Assembly: GCA_029945945.1 (NCBI GenBank)
Contig: JAQSDM010000011.1
Span: 576,079 to 630,252 of the forward strand
Direction of reading: 5' to 3'
Length of the DNA stretch: 54,174 nt
Source of the DNA: Algoriphagus sp.
GTDB taxonomy: Bacteria > Bacteroidota > Bacteroidia > Cytophagales > Cyclobacteriaceae
Position 1 is the stretch's first letter, and every line of letters begins with the position of its first letter. The translations under genes were made by a program, and so were the position numbers. Under the pieces are notes generated by a model. The model was not told the DNA's origin, ran no database searches, and worked only from the letters and a program-made list of their open reading frames with translations. Of the stretch, positions 1 to 9,278 are shown piece by piece.

Positions 1-492
1 ACAACAGATGCAAGCTTTGACTATGTCATGATACAAGCAATAGATAATTCTCTGGGCTTTGCAATTGGTCAATTCCGTTATACGGAAAAAAATCCATTCA
101 CCGTTGACGTCAAACCTGATAGCTGCGAGAATCCGGTGAATGTATATTCCAATGGAGTGATTCCGGTAGGTATTTTGGCCTCAATGAACTTGGATGTGAA
201 TGACATTGATCTGTCCACTGTCCGATTAAACGGAGTTGCTCCACAAATGTCCAACATTTCTGATCTTGGTGGATTCTACGAAAAGGAAGAAGCTTGTGAT
301 TGTTATCCCACCGATTATGATGGTGTTATGGACTTAGATCTGAAATTTGACACCCAACAAATAGTCGCCACTTTGGGTGATGTTTCAGATGGTGAAAAAG
401 TTAAGGTTTCCCTTTCATTTGATACCATGGATGGAAAATCCTGGACAGGAGAGGATTGCATCTGGATTATCAAGAAAAAAAGAGCAAGGTAA
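1..492 (+). CDS. C-terminal part of a secreted/surface protein (partial, 5' end outside window)
   Basis: The frame is open from base 1, so the ATG at 28 is probably internal and the gene starts upstream of the window. The visible 163 residues hold a segment reading NPVNVYSNGVIPVGILAS, then a DIDLSTVRLNG motif and a DYDGVMDLDLKFDTQ motif. This pattern (proline-rich opening, 'VPVGIL', 'STVRLNG', then an acidic 'DGVMDL' loop) recurs in bacterial extracellular beta-sandwich domains of unknown function. It ends in a basic tail (KKKRAR). No catalytic residue is recognisable. A good terminator follows at 548-582. The family is recognised only loosely and the function is unknown. Confidence 0.75.
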   Translation, partial: TTDASFDYVMIQAIDNSLGFAIGQFRYTEKNPFTVDVKPDSCENPVNVYSNGVIPVGILASMNLDVNDIDLSTVRLNGVAPQMSNISDLGGFYEKEEACDCYPTDYDGVMDLDLKFDTQQIVATLGDVSDGEKVKVSLSFDTMDGKSWTGEDCIWIIKKKRAR

Positions 493-547
493 TTCCTTAT
501 CAGAAGTCAACAGAAAAGTATTCCATATTAGCGCCAAACGAACTAGT

Positions 548-582
548 AAACTGCTGGACTTTAATAAGTTCAGCAGTTTTTT
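548..582 (+). terminator. Rho-independent terminator
   Basis: A 9-bp perfect stem (AAACTGCTG at 548-556 with CAGCAGTTT at 571-579) is extended by GU, AU and CG pairs towards an 8-nt loop. A run of T at 577-582 follows. It sits 56 bases after the stop of the upstream plus-strand gene and just before the convergent gene that ends at 599. Confidence 0.85.
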
Positions 583-598
583 AATTTATGGAAAGGAG

Positions 599-1336
599 TC
601 AATTGGCAGTCAAGTCCAGACCAAAAAACCAAGCTGAAAACAATCGCCAGGCTGAGAATTTATAGAAGGTGAAAAGAGAAACATGGTAAACCAGCAAAAG
701 TCCCAAAACGATCAGAAATACATCTTTTCGCTTGTGTGTTTTCCAGTCCCAGATAGCAAGCCCGATTACAATCAGATCAGCCAGCAAGAATCCAAAAAAA
801 GGGACAACTGGAAATCCTTCCAGTTTTGGGGCAAAATTCACCAACCCGGGAATGTAATTGTAGATAATCCGATCTGTCAATGGAGTGAACATTGGGAAAA
901 TCGTGCACACCATGTAGCGGGCGTGGGTGAATCGGTCTTTTCTGAAAATCATCCCCAGCCCATAAATGATCACCAAAACGATGGTGGCATTTACCATCAG
1001 AGCCATGGAAAGGTAGGTGCCCAAATCTTCCATTTCACTTTTCTTGAGCGTAGCATGAATCAAAAGAATCGTGGATATCACCAAAATTGGGAATATCAGG
1101 TAAGACGCCTTTCCCAAGAGTTGGTGCAAATGATACTTTTTAAATCGGATCAGTAAGGCCTGTGCAATCAGAATGAGACACCAAAATGTCATAAATATGC
1201 CATGGAAATGGACATAAAAAGACATTGGGTTGCCAGGAAGGGAATAGTAACTGCCCCAAAAAGCCAATAGCGCAAAAGCAAAGAAGCCTATTAGATATAC
1301 AGCACTTCTCTGGTATAAAAACTGGTTAATATTCAT
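599..1336 (-). CDS. Seven-helix membrane protein with conserved histidines (paralogue 1 of 3)
   Basis: The 245-residue protein is almost entirely hydrophobic, with about seven predicted membrane segments. The upstream GTG at 1348 would add four residues, but the ATG at 1336 (MNINQFLYQRS) is the more natural start. Conserved positions shared with the genes at 8505 and 19033 are an HFHG motif before helix 2, the loop RFKKYHLHQLLGKASY, and THARYM followed by P..DRI. The DUF2306 gene at 15622 shows the same order of histidine motifs. In membrane proteins such histidines often bind haem or metal, which is inference here. The gene lies downstream of a decayed protease tail on the same strand. Confidence 0.8.
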   Translation of the reverse strand: MNINQFLYQRSAVYLIGFFAFALLAFWGSYYSLPGNPMSFYVHFHGIFMTFWCLILIAQALLIRFKKYHLHQLLGKASYLIFPILVISTILLIHATLKKSEMEDLGTYLSMALMVNATIVLVIIYGLGMIFRKDRFTHARYMVCTIFPMFTPLTDRIIYNYIPGLVNFAPKLEGFPVVPFFGFLLADLIVIGLAIWDWKTHKRKDVFLIVLGLLLVYHVSLFTFYKFSAWRLFSAWFFGLDLTAN

Positions 1337-1437
1337 GTTTTTTGGCACCGGAATTTTCTTTTTCAGATTTCATTTTTCCTTCTCTCATAACTGGTGTCCC
1401 CACCGATCTCTTAAGCTCTATACATTCAAACTTCAAT

Positions 1438-1610
1438 CTACCCATTCTTAAAACTCTTATCCGGATGAGCCGGATACTGAGAAACAGGTCTTGAATCGGC
1501 TTTGCTCAATTCTTTCAAATGCTCAATCGCTGCTTCCAATTGAGTGTCAATCCGTCAAAAGTCATGTTGGGTTGATTGATCAACCGATCCTTGGCACGGG
1601 TTAGTGCATT
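1438..1610 (-). pseudogene. Decayed C-terminal tail of a tricorn-like S41 protease
   Basis: Read on the minus strand, this stretch ends with DTQLEAAIEHLKELSKAD, SRPVSQYPAHPDKSFKNG and a stop at 1438-1440. This matches the end of the intact protease at 4050-7334 (DAQLDAAIEHLKELIKTD...PDKSFKNGKN). Upstream, INQPNMTFDG aligns to INLPKATFEG, but a one-base deletion separates it from the next block. A further shift seems to separate it from VPRI (intact VPDIE). No start codon or catalytic region remains, so it is a non-coding relic. The level of divergence suggests an old or foreign copy and not a fresh duplication. Confidence 0.8.
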
Positions 1611-1670
1611 TATCGTCTCCACACAGGCGTCGACACGAGAAATGAAATTGATGCGAGGAAGGGGTATTGA

Positions 1671-3794
1671 TTATTTATTTTTCGTAGCCTGCTCTTTCTC
1701 GTATGATATTTTTTGTTGCTTTAACAAATAGTGATGAATAGCCTCCACATCTTCTTCACTTAGCGAGTTGCTGAAATTAGCCATTCCGTTTTCTGAAAGA
1801 ATTCCCTTCAATACAATTTCATTAAACTTCATGTGTTTGGCCTCCGTCATCTTGGAAAGATCCGGATGTTGGGAAAGATGCATATCACCAAAATTGCCAT
1901 GACAGGTAATGCAGTAAAATTCATAAAGCGTTGCCCCTTTCTCCAATAATCCAGTTTTGATTTCAGTAGCCGGAGGAGTAGGTGTCTCAAGCTTCTTTTG
2001 TTTTGGCGGAAGCGGTGTTTCAGCGCCATCTAATTTAAAAGTGAGTATTCGGCCTTTGTTTTGGTATTGAAAGATAACCGCATCAGGCAGATAACTATAG
2101 GTCTCTGCTCCACCGTAGCCAGCCATGACTGAAATATATTGTTCACCATCAATGGTGTATGTAGTGGGTGCGGCCATTATACCTGTACCGGTAAAAATTG
2201 ATTTGAGTTTCGCACCTGTTTTAGCATCGTGTACATTCAAATATCCGGTGCGTGTGCCTTGAAAAACCAAGTCCGGGGTAGACATGATTCCACCATCGGG
2301 TCCTCCTTCAGTAAATTTCCAAACTACTTTTTGTTGAACCGGATCATAAGCCATCAAACTTTCTGATCGGAGCGTGTCCTCGGCGCTCTTGATTTGGTCC
2401 GCCACATTCTTTTTGAACTTATACATGTTGGCATAATCCAGATTGGTGTTGTCCACATCAGGCAACCACTTGTAGGTATCAAAACTTTTAAAAACCTGCG
2501 GCACTGCCCGCTCCGGAATATACACCAACCCGGTGGAGGGATTGAACGACATCGGTTGCCACACATGACCGCCACCCAAATACGGCACTACTAGTTTAGG
2601 CTCTTTATCATACCACTGACCTTGTTCCGTCAATACAGGCCGACCGGTTTTCAAATCCACATGACTTGCCCAATTCACCTTCGTATATTTTTCAGCGGAG
2701 ATCAATTCGCCTGTGGCGCGATCCAAGACATAATAAAATCCGTTCTTGGGTGCCATCATCAATACCCTTCTTGCACTTCCATTGATATCAAGATTAGCCA
2801 ACACAATATTTTGCGTAGCGGTGTAGTCCCAGATTTCACCGGGTGTCGTCTGATAATGCCACACCATCTTTCCGTTGTCGGGATTGATGGCGATGATAGA
2901 AGAAAGAAACAAATTATCTCCACCTTCAGGACTGCGAAACCAAATCGGGTACGGTGTTGAGTTGCCTGTACCGATGTAAAGCAGATTGAGCTCGCGATCA
3001 TAAGCCGATTCGCCCCATACCGTTCCTCCCATACCGGAAGGCCATTGTGAATTGGGATCCCAGGTTTTAGCAGCCATTTCCATCTCTTCACTTTCATGAC
3101 CCTTTGCGGGATCTCCGGGCACAATCCAGAAGCGCCACTTTTGTTCTCCGCTTTTCAAATCATACGCGGTCACGTAGCCACGCACTCCATATTCTCCACC
3201 GGAATTTCCTATCATTACAATATTCCCAGCAACTTGTGGCGGACTTGTAATGGTATAAGCCTTCGTGCGATCAGTAAATGTATCTACACGCCAAACTTCT
3301 TCTCCGCTTTGAGCATCCAGACTAACCAGATAACCATCGAGCGTGCCTACATAAACGCTACCCTCCCACACGGAAACACCGCGATTCACCACATCGCAGC
3401 ATGCTCTCCGTCCGTAGGATGCATCTACTTTTGGTTTATAAGCCCAAAGTTCTTTTCCGGTTTTTGCATCCAATGCATATACGGCACCCCATGCACCTGA
3501 AGTGTACATAATTCCATCCACCACAATCGGAGTTGCCTCCAAACCGCGCGGCACAGTGCCGATGTACGTGCTGGCATCATACTCCCATGCAAATCCGAGA
3601 TCCTTTACATTCTCTTTGTTGATTTGATTCAGCGGAGAATAATGCTGCATCATCTGGTTGCCACCCAACGTGAGCCAGTCCTTCGAATCCTGGTTAGCTA
3701 ATCGATCATAGTCGATCCAACCTTTTGGCTTCTCTTGCTTACAAGATGAAACCATAAAAAAAGCAAATAGGAAAACGTATGTAAAACTTTTCAT
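1671..3794 (-). CDS. PQQ-dependent quinohaemoprotein dehydrogenase lipoprotein (type I alcohol dehydrogenase-like)
   Basis: This 707-residue protein has a lipoprotein signal (VSSC, Cys18), an eight-bladed PQQ propeller and a C-terminal cytochrome c domain. The vicinal cysteines of the family are at 132-133 (RRACCD). A calcium-site motif GTGNST lies near 275-280 and the likely catalytic Asp is at 323 (GEIWDYTATQN). The haem motif CITCH is at 628-632, with a candidate Met ligand near 671 (NGMANF). The family oxidises alcohols, sugars or aldehydes in the periplasm and passes electrons through the haem to the respiratory chain. The substrate cannot be told from sequence. The gene stands alone between the intact protease (4050-7334) and the decayed protease tail (1438-1610), as if inserted there. 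Confidence 0.9.
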   Translation of the reverse strand: MKSFTYVFLFAFFMVSSCKQEKPKGWIDYDRLANQDSKDWLTLGGNQMMQHYSPLNQINKENVKDLGFAWEYDASTYIGTVPRGLEATPIVVDGIMYTSGAWGAVYALDAKTGKELWAYKPKVDASYGRRACCDVVNRGVSVWEGSVYVGTLDGYLVSLDAQSGEEVWRVDTFTDRTKAYTITSPPQVAGNIVMIGNSGGEYGVRGYVTAYDLKSGEQKWRFWIVPGDPAKGHESEEMEMAAKTWDPNSQWPSGMGGTVWGESAYDRELNLLYIGTGNSTPYPIWFRSPEGGDNLFLSSIIAINPDNGKMVWHYQTTPGEIWDYTATQNIVLANLDINGSARRVLMMAPKNGFYYVLDRATGELISAEKYTKVNWASHVDLKTGRPVLTEQGQWYDKEPKLVVPYLGGGHVWQPMSFNPSTGLVYIPERAVPQVFKSFDTYKWLPDVDNTNLDYANMYKFKKNVADQIKSAEDTLRSESLMAYDPVQQKVVWKFTEGGPDGGIMSTPDLVFQGTRTGYLNVHDAKTGAKLKSIFTGTGIMAAPTTYTIDGEQYISVMAGYGGAETYSYLPDAVIFQYQNKGRILTFKLDGAETPLPPKQKKLETPTPPATEIKTGLLEKGATLYEFYCITCHGNFGDMHLSQHPDLSKMTEAKHMKFNEIVLKGILSENGMANFSNSLSEEDVEAIHHYLLKQQKISYEKEQATKNK

Positions 3795-4002
3795 AGGAAT
3801 AAGGGCCTGTATGAGTATAAGTTAGCAATTAGGATTTGAAGAATCATGCACTTAATTCACTTGGCACTTTGCAATCAAAAAAAAGCCTTCGTGCCTTTTT
3901 GTATCATAGTTCCTTGATAGTATAAACGAATCCTTGCAAGTAAAATCAGATTTTCAGACCGGCTTATTCCTATTCATAAATGGCAAGTTTCTGATACCTA
4001 GT

Positions 4003-4039
4003 GTCGGGTTACACCGCCAGGGCCAGTGTAATAGCCGAC
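4003..4039. repeat. Strong inverted repeat between two minus-strand genes
   Basis: GTCGG-G-TTACAC (4003-4014) pairs with GTGTAA-TAG-CCGAC (4026-4039) around an 11-nt loop. The stem has 11 base pairs with a small internal bulge. It lies 10 bases past the stop of the minus-strand protease, so it may stop that transcript. The T run (4044-4049), however, follows it on the plus strand, where no gene precedes it. It could be a terminator without a U tract or a mobile palindromic element. Confidence 0.5.
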
Positions 4040-4049
4040 CTATTTTTTA

Positions 4050-7000
4050 TCAATTTTTCCCATTCTTAAAACTCTTATCCGGATAAGCAGGAGGCACCGG
4101 TACTGTTCTAGGATCTGTTTTAATCAATTCCTTCAAATGCTCTATCGCTGCATCCAATTGAGCATCTTTTCCTTCGAAAGTAGCCTTTGGCAGGTTGATC
4201 ACTTCGATGTCAGGGACAAAACCCACACCTTCGATCAGCCATTCTACTCCTTGGACGGTGTCCTCACCGACCAATTTCTCACCATAGACCCCGTTCATCG
4301 GAGCCCGTGCAACGCCGTTATCCGTCAGGGTATTTACGCCGGAAAGCCAAACTTCACCTCCCCAGGTTCGGGTACCGATAGCTTTACCCATTCCCAGCCT
4401 GCGAAATCCTTCAGCAAAAGCTTCCCCATCTGATGCAGTGAACTCGTCAACCAGCAAAACCAAATGCCCCCGGAAAGCATATTGCATATTCCAGGTAGGA
4501 TCCCCTGCTCGGCTTTTAAAGTAGAAAAAGACTTCACGCATCAGTTTTTCCAGAATAAAGGAATCAATATTCCCTCCCCGATTTTGACGGACATCTATCA
4601 CAAGTCCGGCTTTAGTAAATTGAGGGTAAAAATCCCTATACCATTGCCCGATGTCATTCCCGGTCATAGCCCTTAGGTGAACATATCCGATTTCTCCACC
4701 GGATTTTTCTTCGGCTACCAGGCGTCGGGTGTATTCCCATTCATTGTATCGAAGATTTGTTTCATCTGCGCTTGACATGGGTTGAATGATCCGATCACCT
4801 TTTTCAGCTCCATTGCTTCCCAGAACTTTTATTCTCACTTGTTTTCCTGCCTTATCTCTCAGCAGGTAATTCAAATCCGGCGCATCAGACAGCGCTACCC
4901 CATCGATCTGGGTAATCACATCTCCTTCGGAAATATTCAAGTCAGGATGTGCCAAAGGAGACATTTCATCGGGATAGTCCGGGTCGCTGAGAAAAATATG
5001 ATCAATTGTGTAGCCTTTCAATTTTTCATTTTTTGAAAATCTTCCGCCAAGCATTCCAAATTGAATTTGATCTTCTCCGTTCCTTAAATCCCCACCATTT
5101 ACTGAAGTATGGAGTACACTTAATTCTCCAATAAGCTCGCCCATGACATCCGAAAGCTCCCTCCGCGTCGTCACTCGATCCACCAAAGGCAGATATTTTT
5201 CATACATCGCATCCCAATCCACACCATGCATATTGCTGTCGTAGAAATAATCGCGCTCCATCCTCCACGCATCTGTGTAGATCTGCTTCCAATCTTCTCT
5301 GGGATCAATTGAAAACTTCCAACCACTGAGGTCCAGCTTGCTTTTGGACAAATCTGTAACGGGGGAAGTTCCCAGTTCCAATACATGGTGACTGGATCCA
5401 TTCTGGAGGATAATGTATTTGCTGTTTTGCGAGGCGGTATAGTTTCGGGCATTGTCCACAAAGATTTTGGGCTCAGGCTTCTCCCCGATCAGAGCCATCA
5501 TAATTGGAGTCTTATCGATTCCTGATGCTCCCCCTCCCGAATAAACACTCAATCCGGGACCGGTGACATGATAGTATAGCGCTTTTTCGGTAACCAGCAG
5601 ATTCTTGTAGTTACCAGCAGGAATTGGTACTTCCCGTACTCTCTCCGGCAGTCCTTCTTCATCTATTGATACGGTCATTGGGCCATCCCCTTTTTTCTCT
5701 TCGGCAGGCTTCAGTTCGTTTTTAGGTTGAAAAGGAGAAACCAATCCTTTTTTCAGTCCAATCTGATAGATCTTTATCTGCTTTTCCCAGAATGGCTCCG
5801 GCTGTCTTGGACCCCAAGGGGCACCAATTAAAGACTGAAAATTCCTGTCTGACATAAAGTAGATCCACTTTCCATCAGGACTCCACTGGGGATTCATGCT
5901 GTTGGTACGATCGGAAGTAAGCGGGATTCTTTTTCCTGTTTCAGGATTGAAAATAAAAAGCTGCATAAAAGTATTGGAGGCAGATTGTCCAAAAGCCAGC
6001 CATTTGCTATCGGGAGACCAGGACATCGCCGAATTGATATCCTCATTGTTGGCATTTGCTTTTACCTTTTTTCCTGTAGCTACATCCTGAATCCAGAGGT
6101 CATTGTTCAGGTCATAATAAGCCAGTCTTTTCCCATCCGGAGAAGGCAAAAGACCAAATCGTAAGGTTTTACCATCAGTGCTGAGCTTTTTACCCTGGTC
6201 CAAACCCAAACCTGAGTATTGGTGAATCTCAAACTCTCCACTCTCGTCTGAAAAGGTCAGAACATCTTTTCCATCACTGGAAAAAACCGCGTTTCGATAG
6301 CGAACTCCGTCTTTCATACTTAGCCGGACAGTTCTTCCTTCTTTCGCAGGAAAGACAAAAACCCTTCCCCGGGCAGTCAAAGCTACTTTTTCACCATCAT
6401 TGCTCAGCGCAACATGGGTGATGTAAGACTGAGGATCATCCACCCACTTTTCCCGAAGTTGATCAAAGTCGGAAGTCAGCGTAACTGCAATTCGCGCACT
6501 CGTTCCACTCTTCAAGTCCATCCTGTGAAGATCTGCCCCTGCCCGATAAACCAGCGTATTTCCCGAAAGTGCAGCTTCTCTTACGTCAAAGTTTCCCTCT
6601 TTGGAATGCTGCTTTAAATCTGTCCCTTCCGGTGTCATAGACCAGACATTCTGAATCCCGTCTCTGGAGGAAAGGAAATAAACCCGTCCATCGTGAAAAA
6701 CCGGATGATGGTCCTCTCCCTTGTAATCAGTGGTGAGTTTGACCGCTTCTGCGGCTCCCGAAGTATACTTCCAAACCTGTCTGGCGGTACCGCCTTCATA
6801 CCGTTTGGTTACATTATTATGAAAAGTAGGCCGTACAAAAAAGTAGGTGTCACCTGAATCATTAAAGCTTCCCTCAGCCGCCATATCCAAAGGTAAAAGC
6901 ATCTTTTCTCCGTTTTCAATATTCACCAAAACTGTATTCAGACGAGGCATTGTCGAGTATTGATTGGTGACGTATGCGAGTTCCTTCGGTGATTTCCAAT

Positions 7001-7334
7001 CCGTGGGAATTGAAGCGGCAGGCTCGTAAGTGAGTCTTTTTGGCAGTCCTCCGGAAATCGGCATCATATAAACTTCAGTTGGCCCTTCATAGGAAGCTGC
7101 ATAAGCCACCCATTTTCCGTCAGGAGAAATCTTCGGAGACATCTCATCCCCAGTATGTGTTGTCAACCGGATTGCTTCTCCTCCACTTAAAGACACTTTC
7201 CAGATATCGCCCTCTGCCACAAATACCACAGTATTTTCATGGATATCCGGGTGCATGAAATAGCCGGGAAGGTTTTGAGCAATCGAATTGACTGTCAAAA
7301 AAACTGACAAAATCAGAGGTAGGAATATTTTCAT
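4050..7334 (-). CDS. Tricorn-like S41 family protease with propeller and PDZ domains, exported
   Basis: The 1094-residue product begins with a signal peptide (cut near SIAQ/NLPG, about residue 20). Residues of roughly 30-600 form WD40/TolB-like beta-propeller repeats with many SPDGKW and SPDSKW motifs. A PDZ-like segment follows (ISEGDVITQIDGVALSDAPD), then the S41 peptidase core. The nucleophile is predicted to be Ser968 in FTASDGEAFAEG, preceded by the RQNRGGNIDSFI loop typical of tail-specific proteases. The family degrades unfolded proteins or peptides, here probably in the periplasm. The length is normal for bacterial tricorn homologues. A diverged, broken copy of its last 50 or so codons lies at 1438-1610 beyond the PQQ dehydrogenase gene. 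Confidence 0.92.
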   Translation of the reverse strand: MKIFLPLILSVFLTVNSIAQNLPGYFMHPDIHENTVVFVAEGDIWKVSLSGGEAIRLTTHTGDEMSPKISPDGKWVAYAASYEGPTEVYMMPISGGLPKRLTYEPAASIPTDWKSPKELAYVTNQYSTMPRLNTVLVNIENGEKMLLPLDMAAEGSFNDSGDTYFFVRPTFHNNVTKRYEGGTARQVWKYTSGAAEAVKLTTDYKGEDHHPVFHDGRVYFLSSRDGIQNVWSMTPEGTDLKQHSKEGNFDVREAALSGNTLVYRAGADLHRMDLKSGTSARIAVTLTSDFDQLREKWVDDPQSYITHVALSNDGEKVALTARGRVFVFPAKEGRTVRLSMKDGVRYRNAVFSSDGKDVLTFSDESGEFEIHQYSGLGLDQGKKLSTDGKTLRFGLLPSPDGKRLAYYDLNNDLWIQDVATGKKVKANANNEDINSAMSWSPDSKWLAFGQSASNTFMQLFIFNPETGKRIPLTSDRTNSMNPQWSPDGKWIYFMSDRNFQSLIGAPWGPRQPEPFWEKQIKIYQIGLKKGLVSPFQPKNELKPAEEKKGDGPMTVSIDEEGLPERVREVPIPAGNYKNLLVTEKALYYHVTGPGLSVYSGGGASGIDKTPIMMALIGEKPEPKIFVDNARNYTASQNSKYIILQNGSSHHVLELGTSPVTDLSKSKLDLSGWKFSIDPREDWKQIYTDAWRMERDYFYDSNMHGVDWDAMYEKYLPLVDRVTTRRELSDVMGELIGELSVLHTSVNGGDLRNGEDQIQFGMLGGRFSKNEKLKGYTIDHIFLSDPDYPDEMSPLAHPDLNISEGDVITQIDGVALSDAPDLNYLLRDKAGKQVRIKVLGSNGAEKGDRIIQPMSSADETNLRYNEWEYTRRLVAEEKSGGEIGYVHLRAMTGNDIGQWYRDFYPQFTKAGLVIDVRQNRGGNIDSFILEKLMREVFFYFKSRAGDPTWNMQYAFRGHLVLLVDEFTASDGEAFAEGFRRLGMGKAIGTRTWGGEVWLSGVNTLTDNGVARAPMNGVYGEKLVGEDTVQGVEWLIEGVGFVPDIEVINLPKATFEGKDAQLDAAIEHLKELIKTDPRTVPVPPAYPDKSFKNGKN

Positions 7335-7476
7335 AAAACGAGGAGCAGAGTAATGAAAACTACAAATTGGTTGAGGGTAATTAGTAATGGAATTTGAATA
7401 TATTCATAAAAACTAATTCCCTGAAAATTAGAGAAGGCTTGAAAATATTTTATTATACATCTTATAGAATGAATCG

Positions 7477-8229
7477 ATGATTTCATTTTTTAGAAAATTC
7501 CGTCAAAACTTGCTGGAGCAAAATCGTGTCACACGTTATTTAGCCTATGCTATAGGAGAAATTGTTCTGGTTGTAATAGGTATTATGATTGCCCTTTATT
7601 TTAATACTCAAAAGCAGTTGAGAGAAGCTCACGAGTTTGAGTTGACAATGCTTCAGGAAGTTTATAATACCATAGAGGATAATGAGCAGCTTTTCAGAAT
7701 GCAACTCCATCGGCTTGAGGAAACAGACACTGCAATTCATCAGTTTTTAGAGGAGTTGGAAAAGCCCGATCCTATTGAGGACTCACTTTATCGCTATTTC
7801 GACGATATCCGCGCCTCCAGATTTACCTACAATCGAGGGTCATACGATGCTCTGAAATCCGTTGGTCTGGACAAAGTTTCCAGTGATTCTCTTCGGGGGA
7901 GGCTTACGAGTTTCTTTGATGGAAATATTCTTCGAACAGAGGAATTGATTATGCTGGTGTATGAGCGTCCGATGGATGAAGCCCAAAGAAGGACTGATAA
8001 ACTGTATCAGGGTCATGTGAAAAAAGAACCGGGAGGTCTTACCTATATGGAAAGAGTTCTTAAACCTGGCATTGATTGGAAAGACCCTGAAATATTGAAT
8101 GCCGTCTCGTTAAGAAGCCAGGCAGGAAGAAGCGCTATCGCCCGGGTCAATCGGCTGATAAATGAAAGCAAAAGCCTGAAGGAAATTCTTGAGATTGAAC
8201 TTGGAATCCCAAAAAGCACGGAGGAGTAG
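7477..8229 (+). CDS. DUF6090 family membrane protein
   Basis: The 250-residue protein opens with MISFFRKFRQNLLEQNRVTR and then one membrane helix, YAIGEIVLVVIGIMIALYFN. That opening is the hallmark of DUF6090, a family confined largely to Bacteroidota. The rest (about 45-250) is a mostly helical, charged soluble region with no recognisable active site. The family usually occurs in many copies per genome and its function is unknown. The gene is divergent from the protease gene ending upstream at 7334, with a 142-base AT-rich gap that probably holds both promoters. Confidence 0.85.
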   Translation: MISFFRKFRQNLLEQNRVTRYLAYAIGEIVLVVIGIMIALYFNTQKQLREAHEFELTMLQEVYNTIEDNEQLFRMQLHRLEETDTAIHQFLEELEKPDPIEDSLYRYFDDIRASRFTYNRGSYDALKSVGLDKVSSDSLRGRLTSFFDGNILRTEELIMLVYERPMDEAQRRTDKLYQGHVKKEPGGLTYMERVLKPGIDWKDPEILNAVSLRSQAGRSAIARVNRLINESKSLKEILEIELGIPKSTEE

Positions 8230-8504
8230 AACTGCCCGGTCAGCCTTTTCTCTGAATTTCGTGAAAACTAATTTATACTTAAAAGGTATTATCGGAAGTC
8301 TTTAATTTCAATTTATTTTCATTTTTTATGGTATTCAGAATTTTTTATAGGCTGATAGGATTTTTTCAGTACTTTGAAGTCGCCAACTGTTAAAACCTCG
8401 AAATTTAAGGAGGTCGTTTAACATCATAATTTTTAGTGACCATTATCGGTTATTCCTCTGAAAATTTTTAAGGGGAAAGCATAGTGTCTTAAATCTTTCC
8501 TTTG

Positions 8505-9269
8505 ATGAATAGTAAAGAAAACATCCTGAGTATTTACCCCAATTTAGGCTATTGGCTGATGCTCTTTATTCTTTCCGTATTTGGAGGATTCTATCATTCC
8601 TATTTTTCGGTTTTTCTTGAGCCACATCCTTCATTAATCCACTTCCATTTCATTTTTATGTCCATCTGGCTGGGAATTGTGATTGCCCAGCCTCTTCTGA
8701 TCCGATATAAAAAACTCGCTGTTCACCGAAAAGTAGGAAGGCTTAGCTACATCATTTTACCATTGGTTTTGCTCAGCAGCTGGCAAGTCATGCGATATGC
8801 ATATTCAAGAGATCTTACTGTATTAAATGAAAGTCTTGCATCAGGAGCGACAGATCTTACACTGGAAGAAGGGCTAATCGGATTGGCAAGCTACAGCGCA
8901 CTTGGGATGGTTTATTTTGTCTGGCTTGCCATATTTTATGGATTAGCAATCGTGTTCAAAAAACAAACTTCCATTCATGCTCGATTCATGATTGCAGCGG
9001 CAATGACTTTTATGGGACCTACTGTAGACCGTATTCTCTTTAATTTTTTAAATATTGCTTCATTACCTCCCGGCATCCCGATTGAATACATTTCTTTTGC
9101 CATGATTGACATCATCCTGTTGGCTTTGCTGATCAAGGATATTCGAAAAAACAGAAACACAATCCCTCTTTATGTCTCACTCGGATTGTATGTTTTAGTG
9201 CAAATATTCTACGCTACTTTAACCAAAACTTCCGCCTGGGAAAAGTTTATAAGCATTTTTCTGGGCTAA
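8505..9269 (+). CDS. Seven-helix membrane protein with conserved histidines (paralogue 2 of 3)
   Basis: This 254-residue protein starts at the ATG at 8505; a TTG three bases earlier is in frame. About seven hydrophobic helices are visible. The motifs IHFHFIF, then RYKKLAVHRKVGRLSY, then SIHARFM and GPTVDRILF match, in order, those of the genes at 599 and 19033. The strongest identity lies in the loop after helix 2 and in the HARFM segment. The function is unknown, and conserved histidines at membrane edges suggest cofactor or metal binding (inference). Only 9 bases separate its stop from the DUF3500 gene, so the two are probably co-transcribed. Confidence 0.82.
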   Translation: MNSKENILSIYPNLGYWLMLFILSVFGGFYHSYFSVFLEPHPSLIHFHFIFMSIWLGIVIAQPLLIRYKKLAVHRKVGRLSYIILPLVLLSSWQVMRYAYSRDLTVLNESLASGATDLTLEEGLIGLASYSALGMVYFVWLAIFYGLAIVFKKQTSIHARFMIAAAMTFMGPTVDRILFNFLNIASLPPGIPIEYISFAMIDIILLALLIKDIRKNRNTIPLYVSLGLYVLVQIFYATLTKTSAWEKFISIFLG

Positions 9270-9278
9270 TATATTATT

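Noticed and set aside
683..1156. 157-codon plus-strand frame
   Set aside because: Antisense to the seven-helix membrane protein, whose motifs are shared with two paralogues.
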